A DNA stretch of 33,591 bases from Anaerolineaceae bacterium UBA6107 (GCA_002428455.1 DIWL01000072.1:7638-41228); one strand, 5' to 3'. Shown: positions 22,842 through 31,585, counted from the first letter of the stretch. Made by a program: numbers and translations. Notes: a model not told the origin generated them from the letters alone.

Positions 22842-23411
22842 ATGGATATATTCAACATTTTCACGGCTTTCGGGCTTTCAGCAAGCGCGGGATTGAACGC
22901 CTACATCCCGTTGCTGACGGTTTCGCTGCTGGCCAGGTTCACCAACCTGATCCAGTTGCAGGAACCATGGAACCTGATGACCTCCTGGTGGGTGATCGGC
23001 GTATTGGCGGTATTGACCGTTGTCGAGATCCTGGCAGACATGTTCCCGGGTGTGAATCACGTGAATGACGTCATCCAATCCTTCATCCGCCCCACAGCTG
23101 GTGCAATCGTTTTTGCTGCGACCTCAAGCCAGGTGGGCGATGTTGAACCGGTGCTTGGTTTAATCGCCGGTTTGCTGGTCTCCGGTGGAGTGCACGCGGT
23201 GAAAGCGCTGGCAGTAAGACCGGCAGTTAACGCGGCAACCGGCGGCCTGGGCAATGTGCCGGCATCGATTGGCGAACAGGCAACCTCCACTGTGGTCTCC
23301 GTCCTGTCTGTGATCATCCCGGTGATCATTGCGGTGATCCTGGTGATCATTCTCGCCATTGTTATCATCTGGTCTAACAGCCGGAAACGAAAACCCGCTG
23401 AATTTGAGTGA
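22842..23411 (+). CDS. DUF4126 membrane protein
   Basis: 189 residues. The start FTAFGLSASAGLNAYIPLLT and the middle FIRPTAGAIVFAATSS plus KALAVRPAVNAATGGLGN are typical of DUF4126, a family of about 190 residues with several membrane segments (here about 5-28, 43-64, 85-105, 108-125, 148-175). Function unknown. It starts 24 nt after the DUF2085 stop and overlaps the following small gene by 4 nt, so the three form one operon. Confidence 0.87.
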   Translation: MDIFNIFTAFGLSASAGLNAYIPLLTVSLLARFTNLIQLQEPWNLMTSWWVIGVLAVLTVVEILADMFPGVNHVNDVIQSFIRPTAGAIVFAATSSQVGDVEPVLGLIAGLLVSGGVHAVKALAVRPAVNAATGGLGNVPASIGEQATSTVVSVLSVIIPVIIAVILVIILAIVIIWSNSRKRKPAEFE

Positions 23412-23563
23412 TACCCACTGCAACTGATACCGTTGAAGAAGATAGGGAAAGGATCGTCGCCCGACGCAAGAAACAAATTTGGCTGATGGCGGCGATCATG
23501 ACCGGTTCATTTTGCATCGGAACCTCGACGCTTTGCCTGGTGCTGTGGCTGATCATCAAATGA
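23408..23563 (+). CDS. small single-helix membrane protein
   Basis: A GTG at 23408 overlaps the DUF4126 stop (GTGA) and opens a 51-residue frame. The first 22 residues are charged (DTVEEDRERIVARRKKQ). The rest is one hydrophobic segment (about 24-49, IWLMAAIMTGSFCIGTSTLC onward) ending IIK. The GTGA coupling, clear amphipathic-to-membrane layout and terminator directly afterwards argue for a real gene. No family recognised. Confidence 0.65.
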   Translation: MIPTATDTVEEDRERIVARRKKQIWLMAAIMTGSFCIGTSTLCLVLWLIIK

Positions 23564-23583
23564 GCCATCTCCTGCCAAAAAGA

Positions 23584-23627
23584 GAATAGTGAAAATCCCG
23601 AGTAATTATTCGGGATTTTCACTATTC
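23584..23627. terminator. bidirectional terminator, 18-bp perfect stem
   Basis: GAATAGTGAAAATCCCGA (23584-23601) pairs perfectly with its complement at 23610-23627 around the loop GTAATTAT. A and T tracts within both arms let it act in both directions between convergent operons. Its right arm contains the stop codon of the minus-strand ATPase gene. Confidence 0.85.
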
Positions 23628-24677
23628 CAGCAGGAGCAACAGGTCACCCGGACTAAGTTGCAGGTTTATTTGGTCACCAACCGGAAAAGCAGTCGCGGTG
23701 GGGACTGAAAAAATAGTACCGCTGCATAAGCGAATATTCACCCGGTAATGATCACCGAGAAAGCGCACATCTTCAACGATACCATTTAGAACATCCGCGG
23801 TCGCATCGTCCAAACCGATGTTGAGGCCAACCGGTTTAACCAGCACGGTCACGGTTGAACCGGTAACCGGTACTGCTGCTCCCGGGATTGACTGAGGATG
23901 AAGCTCGCCACACTCCGTCTGCACGGTTAGCGGGTCTCGCGCGCTGATCATTCCAGTGAGCAGACCTGTCATACCAAGGAATTCTGCCACCCAGCGATTG
24001 GCAGGGTAATGGAAAACCGCTTCAGTGAGTCCGCACTGAACGATCCTGCCATCATGCAGCAGTGCCAGTCGGTCACCGAGGGTGATCGCCTCCTCCTGGT
24101 CGTGTGTGACGTAGATCGCGGGAATACCGGTCTCGTGCAGCAAGGCACGCAGTTCCTCCTGCAGCTCCACACGTAAACTGCGATCGAGGGCAGCAAGCGG
24201 TTCATCCAGCATGAGCAATTGCGGAGAGGCAGCCAGTGCACGCGCCAGAGCGATGCGCTGCTGTTCACCTCCGGAAAGATCGGTCACCCTGCGCTCAGCA
24301 AATGCAGTCATGTTTACCTGTTCCAACGCCTGTTGGACGCTTTGTGTGACCTTTTCCTGCGGAAAACGCTGCATGCGTAAACCGAAAGCGACATTCTCTG
24401 CAACATTAAGATGAGGAAACAGGGCATAATCCTGAAACATCAGGCCGAAATTTCGCCGATAGACCGGTACAGCATTGATGTCACGCCCCTGCCAAAGCAC
24501 TTGACCCGAATCCGGTGTTTCGATTCCGGCGATGATGCGCAGGATCGTACTTTTACCGCTGCCGGAACTGCCCAGCAAGCATAAAGTCTCTCCTGAGTCT
24601 ACGAAAAAACTCACCCCATTCAACAATGGGTTATTTTCATAATCCTTGTGCAGGTCGATCACTTCCAGGCGGCTCAT
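23622..24677 (-). CDS. ABC transporter ATPase of the thiamine-type importer
   Basis: 351 residues: ATPase domain to about 235 with Walker A GSSGSGKST (36-44), Q-loop FQDYALFPH, signature LSGGEQQRIALARAL, Walker B LLMLDEPLAALD and H-loop YVTHDQEEA, then a C-terminal TOBE-type region to 351. It is longer than enteric ThiQ (about 230) and resembles iron(III)/polyamine-type ATPases such as FbpC. The TPP riboswitch and adjacent pyrophosphokinase nevertheless point to thiamine as cargo. Last gene of the operon, 10 bp after the permease stop. Confidence 0.9.
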   Translation of the reverse strand: MSRLEVIDLHKDYENNPLLNGVSFFVDSGETLCLLGSSGSGKSTILRIIAGIETPDSGQVLWQGRDINAVPVYRRNFGLMFQDYALFPHLNVAENVAFGLRMQRFPQEKVTQSVQQALEQVNMTAFAERRVTDLSGGEQQRIALARALAASPQLLMLDEPLAALDRSLRVELQEELRALLHETGIPAIYVTHDQEEAITLGDRLALLHDGRIVQCGLTEAVFHYPANRWVAEFLGMTGLLTGMISARDPLTVQTECGELHPQSIPGAAVPVTGSTVTVLVKPVGLNIGLDDATADVLNGIVEDVRFLGDHYRVNIRLCSGTIFSVPTATAFPVGDQINLQLSPGDLLLLLE

Positions 24678-24687
24678 TTAGTCTCCA

Positions 24688-26382
24688 TTAATCCATTCCA
24701 GTCAAGAACTGGTTAAATTTTTCAAGCAGTGCAAGTGACACCGCGCATACGAGGATAAGTATCGTGGACATGGCCATCGCCTGTCCGAAGTTCATCGCAC
24801 CCGGTTGCGAGAGATAGCGGAAGATCGCCACAGGCAAAGTGGGGTTATCCGGGCGGGCAATGAACGTGGTCGCGCCAAACTCGCCCAGAGAAATGGTGAA
24901 GGAAAACAGGGCGGCAGAGATCAACGCCCTGCTAATCAGTTTCATCTCCACCTCCCACCACACTCGCAACGGGGAAGCCCCCAGGACAGCCGCGGACTGA
25001 AGCAGTGAAACCGGAATCGAAGCGAGGGCTGGTTGCACTGCGCGCAGCACAAATGGCATCGCGATCAGGCTGTGCGCTAACGGAACCAGCCAGGGGAAAG
25101 ATGCCCCCGCCAGGGATGAGCCGCTGAACGCAACGATGAAACCCAGACCCAGCGTCACCGCGGACGCGCCAAACGGCAGCATGACAAGGGGGTCCAGCCA
25201 GCGCCGCGCAGCGCCTTTTTTCAACATGGCATAGGCAAGCAATGTGCCCGCCACACAGGAAATGAGCGTAGTGACCGCGGCGTATTGTAAGGAGTTACCG
25301 ATCGCCTGGACAGGTGGAACATAGAACACACTTTGGGAGCGGTTCACGAATAATTCCCGGTAATACTCCAGCGTGAGCCCGGTTTCCACTCCCCCACGCT
25401 GACCGCGGTCAGCTTCAAGGCGAACGAATGAACGGGTAGCCAGCGCGAGCAAAGGCAAAACCTGAAGTAGAAAGAGAAAGGTAATCGTTAAGAAAACGAT
25501 CCCTTTCTCCCAGGGAGCGCGCGGCTTGCTGGTACCCTCTCCGCGCAGGCGTGGAAAGAGCGGGATGGTTTTTCCCCGGTTCACACTGCCATACACCAGG
25601 GTCACTAAAAGGGTGCAGGCAAGCTGGATGAGAGAGAGCAGACCCGCCATGGGCAGGTTGAGATAATGGAGTGCCTGGGAGTAGATCGCCACTTCGAGGG
25701 TCTGGAAACTTGGACCACCCAGCATGAGGACAACGCCAAAACTGGCGAAATCGAAAAGAAAAACCAGCAGCGCAGCTGACAGGATCGGCCGCCGCAGAAG
25801 CGGGAAGGTCACTTGCCAGAAACTACGCCAGGGGGAAGCACCCAGTACCCTGGCGGAATGATCGAGGCGCGGGTCCAGCTGGCTCCAGGCACTACCCACC
25901 ACGCGGATGATGATGGCGATATTGTAGAAAACGTGGGCGATGAGGATCGCGCCAAAGGTATTCAGAAAAATGACAGGAGGGGTTGCTGAACCCGTTAACT
26001 TCATCAATAGCAGATTGAACCAGCCGCGCGGTCCGAGCAGGGAGTTGAAGGCAGCGGCAGTGACGACCGTGGGCAGGATGAAAGGAAGCATTGTGAGCAT
26101 GCGCATCAAGCGCTTGCCTGCAAAATCAAAACGGGAAAATACATAAGCGGCTGGCAGACCGAAGAGAATGGTAAGCAGGGTTGAGATCAACGCCTGGTAA
26201 AAGGTGAAACCCAATGGCTGCCAGATGTCGCTGATAAAGATCGCACCGGTATGCTCGAACATCACCCTGAGAATGGCAAATAACGGGTAGAAGAAAAAGA
26301 CCACCAACAGAGCGAGTGGCAGCGCCCACAATAGCAAACCCGAGCGATTGACCCGCGTATGCAGAGCGCGCAGGATGCTCAC
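24688..26382 (-). CDS. thiP: ABC transporter permease, ThiP-like fused double permease
   Basis: About 564 residues with about 12 hydrophobic segments. Two binding-protein-dependent permease domains in one chain, each with an EAA-type loop contacting the ATPase: SARVLGASPWRSFWQVTFPL and SAAVLGASPLRVWWEVEMKL. This is the layout of ThiP and FbpB. The GTG at 26382 overlaps the stop of the binding-protein gene (GTGA) with GAGGT upstream and is preferred over a GTG at 26415. Membrane part of the thiamine importer. Confidence 0.9.
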   Translation of the reverse strand: MSILRALHTRVNRSGLLLWALPLALLVVFFFYPLFAILRVMFEHTGAIFISDIWQPLGFTFYQALISTLLTILFGLPAAYVFSRFDFAGKRLMRMLTMLPFILPTVVTAAAFNSLLGPRGWFNLLLMKLTGSATPPVIFLNTFGAILIAHVFYNIAIIIRVVGSAWSQLDPRLDHSARVLGASPWRSFWQVTFPLLRRPILSAALLVFLFDFASFGVVLMLGGPSFQTLEVAIYSQALHYLNLPMAGLLSLIQLACTLLVTLVYGSVNRGKTIPLFPRLRGEGTSKPRAPWEKGIVFLTITFLFLLQVLPLLALATRSFVRLEADRGQRGGVETGLTLEYYRELFVNRSQSVFYVPPVQAIGNSLQYAAVTTLISCVAGTLLAYAMLKKGAARRWLDPLVMLPFGASAVTLGLGFIVAFSGSSLAGASFPWLVPLAHSLIAMPFVLRAVQPALASIPVSLLQSAAVLGASPLRVWWEVEMKLISRALISAALFSFTISLGEFGATTFIARPDNPTLPVAIFRYLSQPGAMNFGQAMAMSTILILVCAVSLALLEKFNQFLTGMD

Positions 26383-27455
26383 TTGAGCATTACCTCGCTC
26401 CACGCTCGGATCCATTGATCACGGCGGTTCGCGATCAGGACGGGGTCCAATACAGCCGGTTCCTCGGCAGATGCTGCATAACGGACGAATTCCTCCGGGA
26501 TCACCGCCTGAGGATTCACGGGGTAAACGAACATTTGCAGCGGCATGTCTTCCTGGAAGCGCGGGCTGAGCATGAAATCGATGAAATGCTGTGCCAGTTC
26601 AAGGTTGCGGGTACCTTTTAGAATGCCCGCGTATTCGATCTGACGAAAACATGTGTTGGGATTGATGATCGAGGCAGTAGGTGCTTCTGTGAGCGGTTCG
26701 CTGGCATAAATCACCTCGGCGGCAGGGCTGGAGGCGTATGAAACCACCATCGGCTGCAGTCCCTGCCCGGAGGAGGCAGAAAAGTTGGTGTAATACGCCG
26801 TCTCCCAATCGTTCACAACCACCACCCCATTCGCCTTGAGTGAGCGCCAATAATCCAGGTAGCCGTCCTCGCCGTACTCGGCTATGGTGGCCAGCAGAAA
26901 TGCCATACCCGGTGAAGAGGTGGCAGGGTTCTCCACTACAAGCAGCCCCTGACCCTCAGCACCACCATAATCCGGATCGCTCAGGTCCTGCAGGGTCTGC
27001 GGAACGGCCAATCCCCTGGCCGCAAACCAGGCGCGGTCGTAATTGATGCAAACGTCACCAAAATCGATGGGGGTGACTACCCCGGCCAAATTACCGGTGA
27101 ACTCATCCGGTAGGCCGGCTAAGGCGGAGGAAGTATACGGTTCGAAGATCTCCTCCTGGATGGCACGGGACAGGAATGTGTTATCAACCCCATAAAAAAC
27201 ATCCGCTTCCGGAGCGCTTTTAGTCAGAACGGCGCGATTGAGGGCTGCTCCGGTATCACCTGATTTGAGGAACACCAGGGTGACATCATATTGCTCTTCA
27301 AACGTGCTCACGACATCCTCAGAAACCGCAAAGGAATCATGGGTCATGACAGTCAAGGTTACCGGTCCGGTAGTTGGTGTGGGTGTGGATGCAGGTGAAC
27401 AAGCTACCAGCACCATGATCAAGAGCGCGAAAACGAATGTCTGTGAAGTCTTCAT
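26379..27455 (-). CDS. thiB: thiamine-binding lipoprotein, ThiB-like
   Basis: 358 residues. Lipoprotein signal ending LVACS, then a Thr/Pro linker (about 20-31). The mature part reads LTVMTHDSFAVSEDVVSTFE, a start characteristic of ThiB, followed by YGVDNTFLSRAIQ, VTPIDFGDVCINYDRAW and DWETAYYTNFS, all typical for the thiamine and TPP-binding subfamily. Extracytoplasmic substrate receptor. Its ATG overlaps the stop of the pyrophosphokinase gene (ATGA). Riboswitch control supports thiamine specificity. Confidence 0.9.
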   Translation of the reverse strand: MKTSQTFVFALLIMVLVACSPASTPTPTTGPVTLTVMTHDSFAVSEDVVSTFEEQYDVTLVFLKSGDTGAALNRAVLTKSAPEADVFYGVDNTFLSRAIQEEIFEPYTSSALAGLPDEFTGNLAGVVTPIDFGDVCINYDRAWFAARGLAVPQTLQDLSDPDYGGAEGQGLLVVENPATSSPGMAFLLATIAEYGEDGYLDYWRSLKANGVVVVNDWETAYYTNFSASSGQGLQPMVVSYASSPAAEVIYASEPLTEAPTASIINPNTCFRQIEYAGILKGTRNLELAQHFIDFMLSPRFQEDMPLQMFVYPVNPQAVIPEEFVRYAASAEEPAVLDPVLIANRRDQWIRAWSEVMLK

Positions 27456-28108
27456 TGTAGATTCTCCTGGCGCTCATGAATGCAGATCAACACACCGGAT
27501 TGGAATTCGATTAATGCTGTATCGGTGAGCATGCGATTGCTAAGCCCGCGGCTGTGAAAAAAGATCATGCTTTCGTCATTCAGTGGATACTTCAAACCGC
27601 TGGTAGTGATCCCGCGCACGATCGGTGAGAGTGGAAGCAACGACACCAGATCACCGGGTTTTCCCGCCAGTTCCAGCGCATTGCGCACCAGGATGACCTC
27701 CTGCAGTCCGTCATCGATGCGCACATCAAGGTTGGTCAGGACGGGTAAATGCAGCAACAAAACGTTGGATAACGTCTGATCCAGACGCCCACCCAATGCC
27801 CCCACGATCACCATCTTGCGGTTGCCTGTCGCAGCCGCGGCGATCAACGCCAGCTCCAGATCAGTCTCGTCTTTGTCAGCCGGAAAGCGGCGAATCTCTA
27901 CACCGTTTTCTTCAGCCCATTGGACCTGTTCAGGGGTGACCGAATCCAGGTCACCGATGAGTATGTCGGGAACCAGCCCCAGGTTCTGGACGTGCTGCAA
28001 GCCGCCATCCGCGGCGATGATCATGCAAGCGGTCTCAGCCAGCCGCTGGATCCACTCAGGTTTTTGTAATTCACCATTTGCGAAGATTAAAATCGGTTGT
28101 TCAGACAT
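27452..28108 (-). CDS. thiamine pyrophosphokinase
   Basis: 218 residues. ADGGLQHVQNLGLVPDILIG and GDLDSVTPEQ are the Asp-rich catalytic region of thiamine pyrophosphokinases, with DKDETDLELAL and GALGGRLDQTLSN later. The enzyme converts imported thiamine with ATP to TPP in the cytoplasm. First gene of the operon, directly after the riboswitch hairpin, and coupled to thiB by ATGA overlap. Kinase and importer together form a salvage route. No biosynthetic thi gene lies in this operon. Confidence 0.92.
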   Translation of the reverse strand: MSEQPILIFANGELQKPEWIQRLAETACMIIAADGGLQHVQNLGLVPDILIGDLDSVTPEQVQWAEENGVEIRRFPADKDETDLELALIAAAATGNRKMVIVGALGGRLDQTLSNVLLLHLPVLTNLDVRIDDGLQEVILVRNALELAGKPGDLVSLLPLSPIVRGITTSGLKYPLNDESMIFFHSRGLSNRMLTDTALIEFQSGVLICIHERQENLQ

Positions 28109-28111
28109 AAT

Positions 28112-28134
28112 AAAACCCTCCGCCAGCGAGGGTT
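28112..28134 (-). terminator. riboswitch expression platform: intrinsic terminator before the pyrophosphokinase
   Basis: On the minus strand AACCCTC (28134-28128), a 7-nt loop, GAGGGTT (28120-28114), then TT. It ends 3-5 nt before the ATG at 28108, so the hairpin could stop transcription and also mask the start. Its GGCGGAGGG resembles the 3' end of the aptamer. Confidence 0.7.
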
Positions 28135-28145
28135 CTTGATTGACA

Positions 28146-28236
28146 TCCTATCCCTCCGCCGGCATAATCCGGATCAGGTAATGCGGGTCAAGGATGGATA
28201 CCCTACTCTCAGCCCGGAACACCGGGCTCCCCGTTT
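28146..28236 (-). promoter_or_regulatory. TPP riboswitch (THI element)
   Basis: The minus strand carries the conserved aptamer pieces in order: GGGGAGCCCGG, hairpin to CCGGGCTGAGAG, GACCCGCATTACCTGATCC, GGATTATGCCGG and CGGAGGGATAGG. CTGAGA and ACCTGATCxGGATxATxCCxG are the signature of TPP aptamers. It precedes the thiamine salvage operon. TPP binding is expected to reduce expression. Confidence 0.95.
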
Positions 28237-28251
28237 GATCATTCTATTTTG

Positions 28252-28280
28252 AGTATAGACGCCGAGTGTAAGGATGTCAA
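28252..28280 (-). promoter_or_regulatory. consensus promoter of the thiamine operon
   Basis: TTGACA (28280-28275) and TATACT (28257-28252) on the minus strand are separated by exactly 17 bp, about 10-20 bp before the riboswitch begins. Confidence 0.85.
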
Positions 28281-28288
28281 GAGTGATT

Positions 28289-28316
28289 GAAATCTGATTT
28301 GAAATCTGATTGAAAT
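28289..28316. repeat. short tandem duplication near the thiamine promoter
   Basis: The segment between the thiamine promoter and the coiled-coil gene contains near-tandem copies of GAAATCTGATT, with a third partial copy GAAATC. Confidence 0.6.
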
Positions 28317-28340
28317 CCCGGTGTCGTAGGATCAGAGTTG

Positions 28341-29282
28341 CTACGTAGTCTCCTCTTTCTCCTGTTCAACCGCGGCGTCAACAACCTGTGCCACAGTATC
28401 TTCCTCTGCGACAGCGGTTTCTACAGCCTTCACAACTACCGCTTCCTGTTTGACTGGCTGACGCAACTCCTTGACAAAATTCAAACCCAGCATTTCAGCT
28501 CCCTGCATGAGGAGACCTAACTGAGTTAGTGCCAGCCAGACAAGGGCAATGGTGATGAACCAGGAGATCGATTGCAGCGCGGCAGGCAATTTCTTTTTTG
28601 AATTGTCGACCTGTTCACCCAGATCTTCCAGGACCGTCAAGTATTGGTCGGTAACCCCCTTTGCATCGCTGAGACTGGTTTGTATGCCGGAAAGGCTATC
28701 TGAGATGCTGGTAATCGAACCTTCGATCTCTCCCAGGTTATCTTTGGTCGAGGAAAGCGAACCCTCCATTGAGGTCAGAGATTCCGAGATCGGGTCAAGG
28801 CTATCGGAAACACCTCCGAACGCAGTACTGAGTGGCGGTTGGTTGTTGTAGGTAGGTGTGGAAAGAAAGGGAATGGCAGTGAGGAGCGATAGGGTGTTGT
28901 CAATCACCCCTGCGCTGGCCTGGGCAGACCGAAAGGCCGTCTTGGTCGATGATAACGCACCGGGAAGATCCACCACGGTCATCTTTTTCAGTGAATCCAT
29001 GAAGGGCATCATATCTTCCACCGACCTGCCGGTAGCCTCCAGCATATCCGTCACCGCAGTGAGCGAATCATCCGCCTGATCGAGAGAACGCGAGGCGATG
29101 GATAAACCATCGTGTGTCGCCTGTACGGTCGTTCCCAGCAGATCAAGTGTATTCACTAGGCTGGCTTTGGCCGATCTTTCGATCCTCCACAGTCCTATAA
29201 TGCCGACAATACTGATGAGAATACCGGCGATGGCTGCAATGATCAACAGGATACCAAGAACAGAAAAAGTGACCCGTCGCAT
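28341..29282 (-). CDS. unrecognised membrane protein with extended helical repeat domain
   Basis: 313 residues from the ATG at 29282 (GAGGT 7 nt upstream). An N-terminal hydrophobic segment (about 6-31), then about 200 residues rich in Ser, Leu and Asp with heptad-like spacing (SLDQADDSLTAVTDMLEA, SLTSMEGSLSSTKDNLGEIE, SITSISDSLSGIQTSLSDA), suggesting a long coiled coil on the outer face. A second hydrophobic segment lies at about 240-262, and the tail is acidic and Val/Glu rich. No enzymatic motif. Could be structural or a surface/membrane organiser. A TATAAT at 29322-29317 (minus) lies upstream. Confidence 0.7.
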   Translation of the reverse strand: MRRVTFSVLGILLIIAAIAGILISIVGIIGLWRIERSAKASLVNTLDLLGTTVQATHDGLSIASRSLDQADDSLTAVTDMLEATGRSVEDMMPFMDSLKKMTVVDLPGALSSTKTAFRSAQASAGVIDNTLSLLTAIPFLSTPTYNNQPPLSTAFGGVSDSLDPISESLTSMEGSLSSTKDNLGEIEGSITSISDSLSGIQTSLSDAKGVTDQYLTVLEDLGEQVDNSKKKLPAALQSISWFITIALVWLALTQLGLLMQGAEMLGLNFVKELRQPVKQEAVVVKAVETAVAEEDTVAQVVDAAVEQEKEETT

Positions 29283-29316
29283 GGGATTACCTCGCATTCT
29301 TAATTTGAATACATCA

Positions 29317-29322
29317 ATTATA
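29317..29322 (-). promoter_or_regulatory. -10 box of the coiled-coil membrane protein gene
   Basis: TATAAT on the minus strand 35 bp before the ATG, with no clear -35. This suggests separate transcription from the amino-acid importer upstream. Confidence 0.4.
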
Positions 29323-29425
29323 TATTGAGGTTGGATCAGTTGTTGTGGCAGATCCGGTGTACATATTCCTGGTTTTAGTGACGATTCCCATCTAATTAGC
29401 GGTTCGGTCGCCAAATTAGGATGGC

Positions 29426-30106
29426 TCAGGCTTTTTTCGATTCCATTTCAAAGCCGGGAATAGTGGTTTTTCTCTCCAGGTATTTCAACCCCCAGTTGAG
29501 GATGATCACCATGACCAGGTACACCACAGCCACTGCCAGGTAACTTCCGATTGGATCGTATGTGGCGGTGGCAGCACGTTTTGCCTTGGCCATCAGGTCT
29601 TGCACAGCGATGAGAAAGACAACTGCTGTCGTCTTCAGCAACGAGATAGGCTCATTTGACCAGGCCGGGATCATCAACCGCAGGGCTTGCGGCAGAATGA
29701 TGAACCAGATCGTTTTCCAGCGGGACAACCCGATCGCCCGACCTGCGGTCATTTGAGAAGCCCCGATCGATTGGATGGCGCCGCGAAAGTATTCAGCCTG
29801 GTAAGCAGCACTGTTCAAACCGAGTGCAAGGTAAGCAGAAATTGTTTGCGAGAGTGTGACCCCCAGCGAGGGTAACCCATAATAGATGAGGAAAAGCTGC
29901 ACCAACAGCGGTGTTCCCCGGAACAGTTCAATATAGCCGATGGCTAACATTTTTAACCAGGTTGGACCATACAGGCGGGCCAATGCCAGCAAGATGCCCA
30001 CTACAAACCCCAATGCCAACCCCACCACTGTCAGTTCAATAGTGACGGCGGCTCCTTTGAGGAAATCAGGCAGGTAGCGCTGGAATAATTGCAGCCAATC
30101 AGCCAT
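29426..30106 (-). CDS. polar amino acid ABC transporter permease (second subunit)
   Basis: 226 residues with about five hydrophobic segments. LKGAAVTIELTVVGLALGFV at the start and the ATPase-contact loop GRAIGLSRWKTIWFIILPQA followed by LRLMIPAWSNEPISLLK are typical of HisM/GlnP-type permeases. The ATG follows the ATPase stop without a gap (TAAATG). It pairs with the other permease of the operon as a heterodimer; cargo is one or more polar amino acids, not determinable further. Confidence 0.93.
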   Translation of the reverse strand: MADWLQLFQRYLPDFLKGAAVTIELTVVGLALGFVVGILLALARLYGPTWLKMLAIGYIELFRGTPLLVQLFLIYYGLPSLGVTLSQTISAYLALGLNSAAYQAEYFRGAIQSIGASQMTAGRAIGLSRWKTIWFIILPQALRLMIPAWSNEPISLLKTTAVVFLIAVQDLMAKAKRAATATYDPIGSYLAVAVVYLVMVIILNWGLKYLERKTTIPGFEMESKKA

Positions 30107-30871
30107 TTACTTGTTTTCGTCCTTCTTGCCGTAAAGCTCGGTGATCTTCCAGAGAAATTCCCGCGTCCGATCGTGCTTCGGGCGGTAGAAAAGTTCATCC
30201 GGGGGACCTTCCTCAACGATGCTGCCCTTCTCGAGGAAGACGATGCGGTCAGCCACCTCACGCGCAAAGCCCATCTCATGCGTCACCACCAGCATGGTCA
30301 TTCCTTCAAGCGCCAGTTTACGCATCACTTCCAGCACTTCACCGATCAGTTCAGGATCAAGTGCTGAGGTTGGTTCATCGAAAAGCATGATGCGTGGATC
30401 CATTGCAAGAGCACGGGCAATTGCCACACGCTGCTGTTGACCACCCGAAAGCTGCCCGGGATAATGCTCCGCCCGGTCAGCCAACCCCACCCTCTCGAGT
30501 TCCCGTAAGGCTTTCACCCTGGCCTCATCCGGTTTCATGTGTTTGACTTTGGTTAACCCGAGCATGACGTTATCGAGCGCATTGAGATGATTGAACAGGA
30601 GGAAATTCTGAAACACCATGCCGATGTGCTGACGCACGCGATCATCATCGCAGCCTTTCGCTGTGATCTCCAGGTCATCCAGCCAGATCTGGCCATCGTC
30701 GGCGCAGGTAAGCAGGTTGATACAACGCAAAAGGGTGCTTTTACCCGTTCCGCTGGGTCCGATGATCACTATCGTGTCACCTTCGTTGACCGTGAGACTG
30801 ATGTCATGGAAGATAACATTCTCACCATATTTCTTGGTCAGGTTCTTGATCGTCAGGATCGGTTTCGCCAT
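30107..30871 (-). CDS. polar amino acid ABC transporter ATPase
   Basis: 254 residues from the ATG at 30871 (GGAGA upstream), preferred over the ATG at 30889, which overlaps the previous stop. Walker A GPSGTGKST (38-46), signature LSGGQQQRVAIARAL, Walker B IMLFDEPTSALDPE, H-loop VVTHEMGFAREVADR: the GlnQ/HisP pattern, including the family-typical THEMGFA. It powers the importer made by the flanking permeases and the upstream lipoprotein. Confidence 0.95.
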   Translation of the reverse strand: MAKPILTIKNLTKKYGENVIFHDISLTVNEGDTIVIIGPSGTGKSTLLRCINLLTCADDGQIWLDDLEITAKGCDDDRVRQHIGMVFQNFLLFNHLNALDNVMLGLTKVKHMKPDEARVKALRELERVGLADRAEHYPGQLSGGQQQRVAIARALAMDPRIMLFDEPTSALDPELIGEVLEVMRKLALEGMTMLVVTHEMGFAREVADRIVFLEKGSIVEEGPPDELFYRPKHDRTREFLWKITELYGKKDENK

Positions 30872-30885
30872 ATGATTCTCCGGGA

Positions 30886-31539
30886 TCATGGATTTGCGGG
30901 AATGCGCAACTGCTTTTCCAATCCATCCAATAATCGACTGGTAATGAACACCAGGATAAAGTAGATCACAGCCGCCGCGGCGTAAGCCAGGAAAGGCTGT
31001 TGAGTGCTGGCGCTGATCAGCTGTGCACGTCGCAGGATCTCAGGAACGCCAAGGGCGTAAACAAGGGACGAGTCTTTGATCACAATCGCTGCTTCGTTTG
31101 ACCAGGGCGGGATCGCCAGGCGCAGTGTTTGCGGCAGGATCACGTTGCGGATCGCCTGCCGTTTGCTCATCCCGACGGCACGCGCTGCCATCATCTGACC
31201 ACCGCTAACCGACAGGATCGCGCCGCGCACTATTTCCATCTGGTAGGCGCTGCTGACGATGCCCAACGAGATCGAACCCGCCAGGAATGGAGAAAGGTTG
31301 ATGCTACCGGAGACGATGAAATACAGGATGAAGAGCAAAACGATGGGCGGGATTCCCCGCATAACCGTGCTGTACAAATTCGTCAGCGCCTTGGAGGTCT
31401 TACCGGAGTAGACGTTCAATAGGGCGAGAAGTGTGCCCAGAATCAAACCGGAAGGCAGGGCAATTAAGGTAACCCCGACCGTATAGGCTGTTCCTGAGGC
31501 AATGTATTGCAAGAACTTCGCAACGTCCAACGCCATCAC
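30886..31539 (-). CDS. polar amino acid ABC transporter permease (first subunit)
   Basis: 217 residues with about five hydrophobic segments. GTAYTVGVTLIALPSGLILG, the contact loop RAVGMSKRQAIRNVILPQTL and LAIPPWSNEAAIVIKDSSL define a HisM/GlnP-type permease. Start at the GTG 31539 or the ATG 31536, both after GGGGA. A long-loop hairpin separates it from the binding-protein gene, which may lower its expression relative to the receptor. Confidence 0.93.
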   Translation of the reverse strand: MMALDVAKFLQYIASGTAYTVGVTLIALPSGLILGTLLALLNVYSGKTSKALTNLYSTVMRGIPPIVLLFILYFIVSGSINLSPFLAGSISLGIVSSAYQMEIVRGAILSVSGGQMMAARAVGMSKRQAIRNVILPQTLRLAIPPWSNEAAIVIKDSSLVYALGVPEILRRAQLISASTQQPFLAYAAAAVIYFILVFITSRLLDGLEKQLRIPANP

Positions 31540-31585
31540 TCCCCGTACAAGATCGTAATGCTTCTCCCGCTGATGTTATGCGTAA

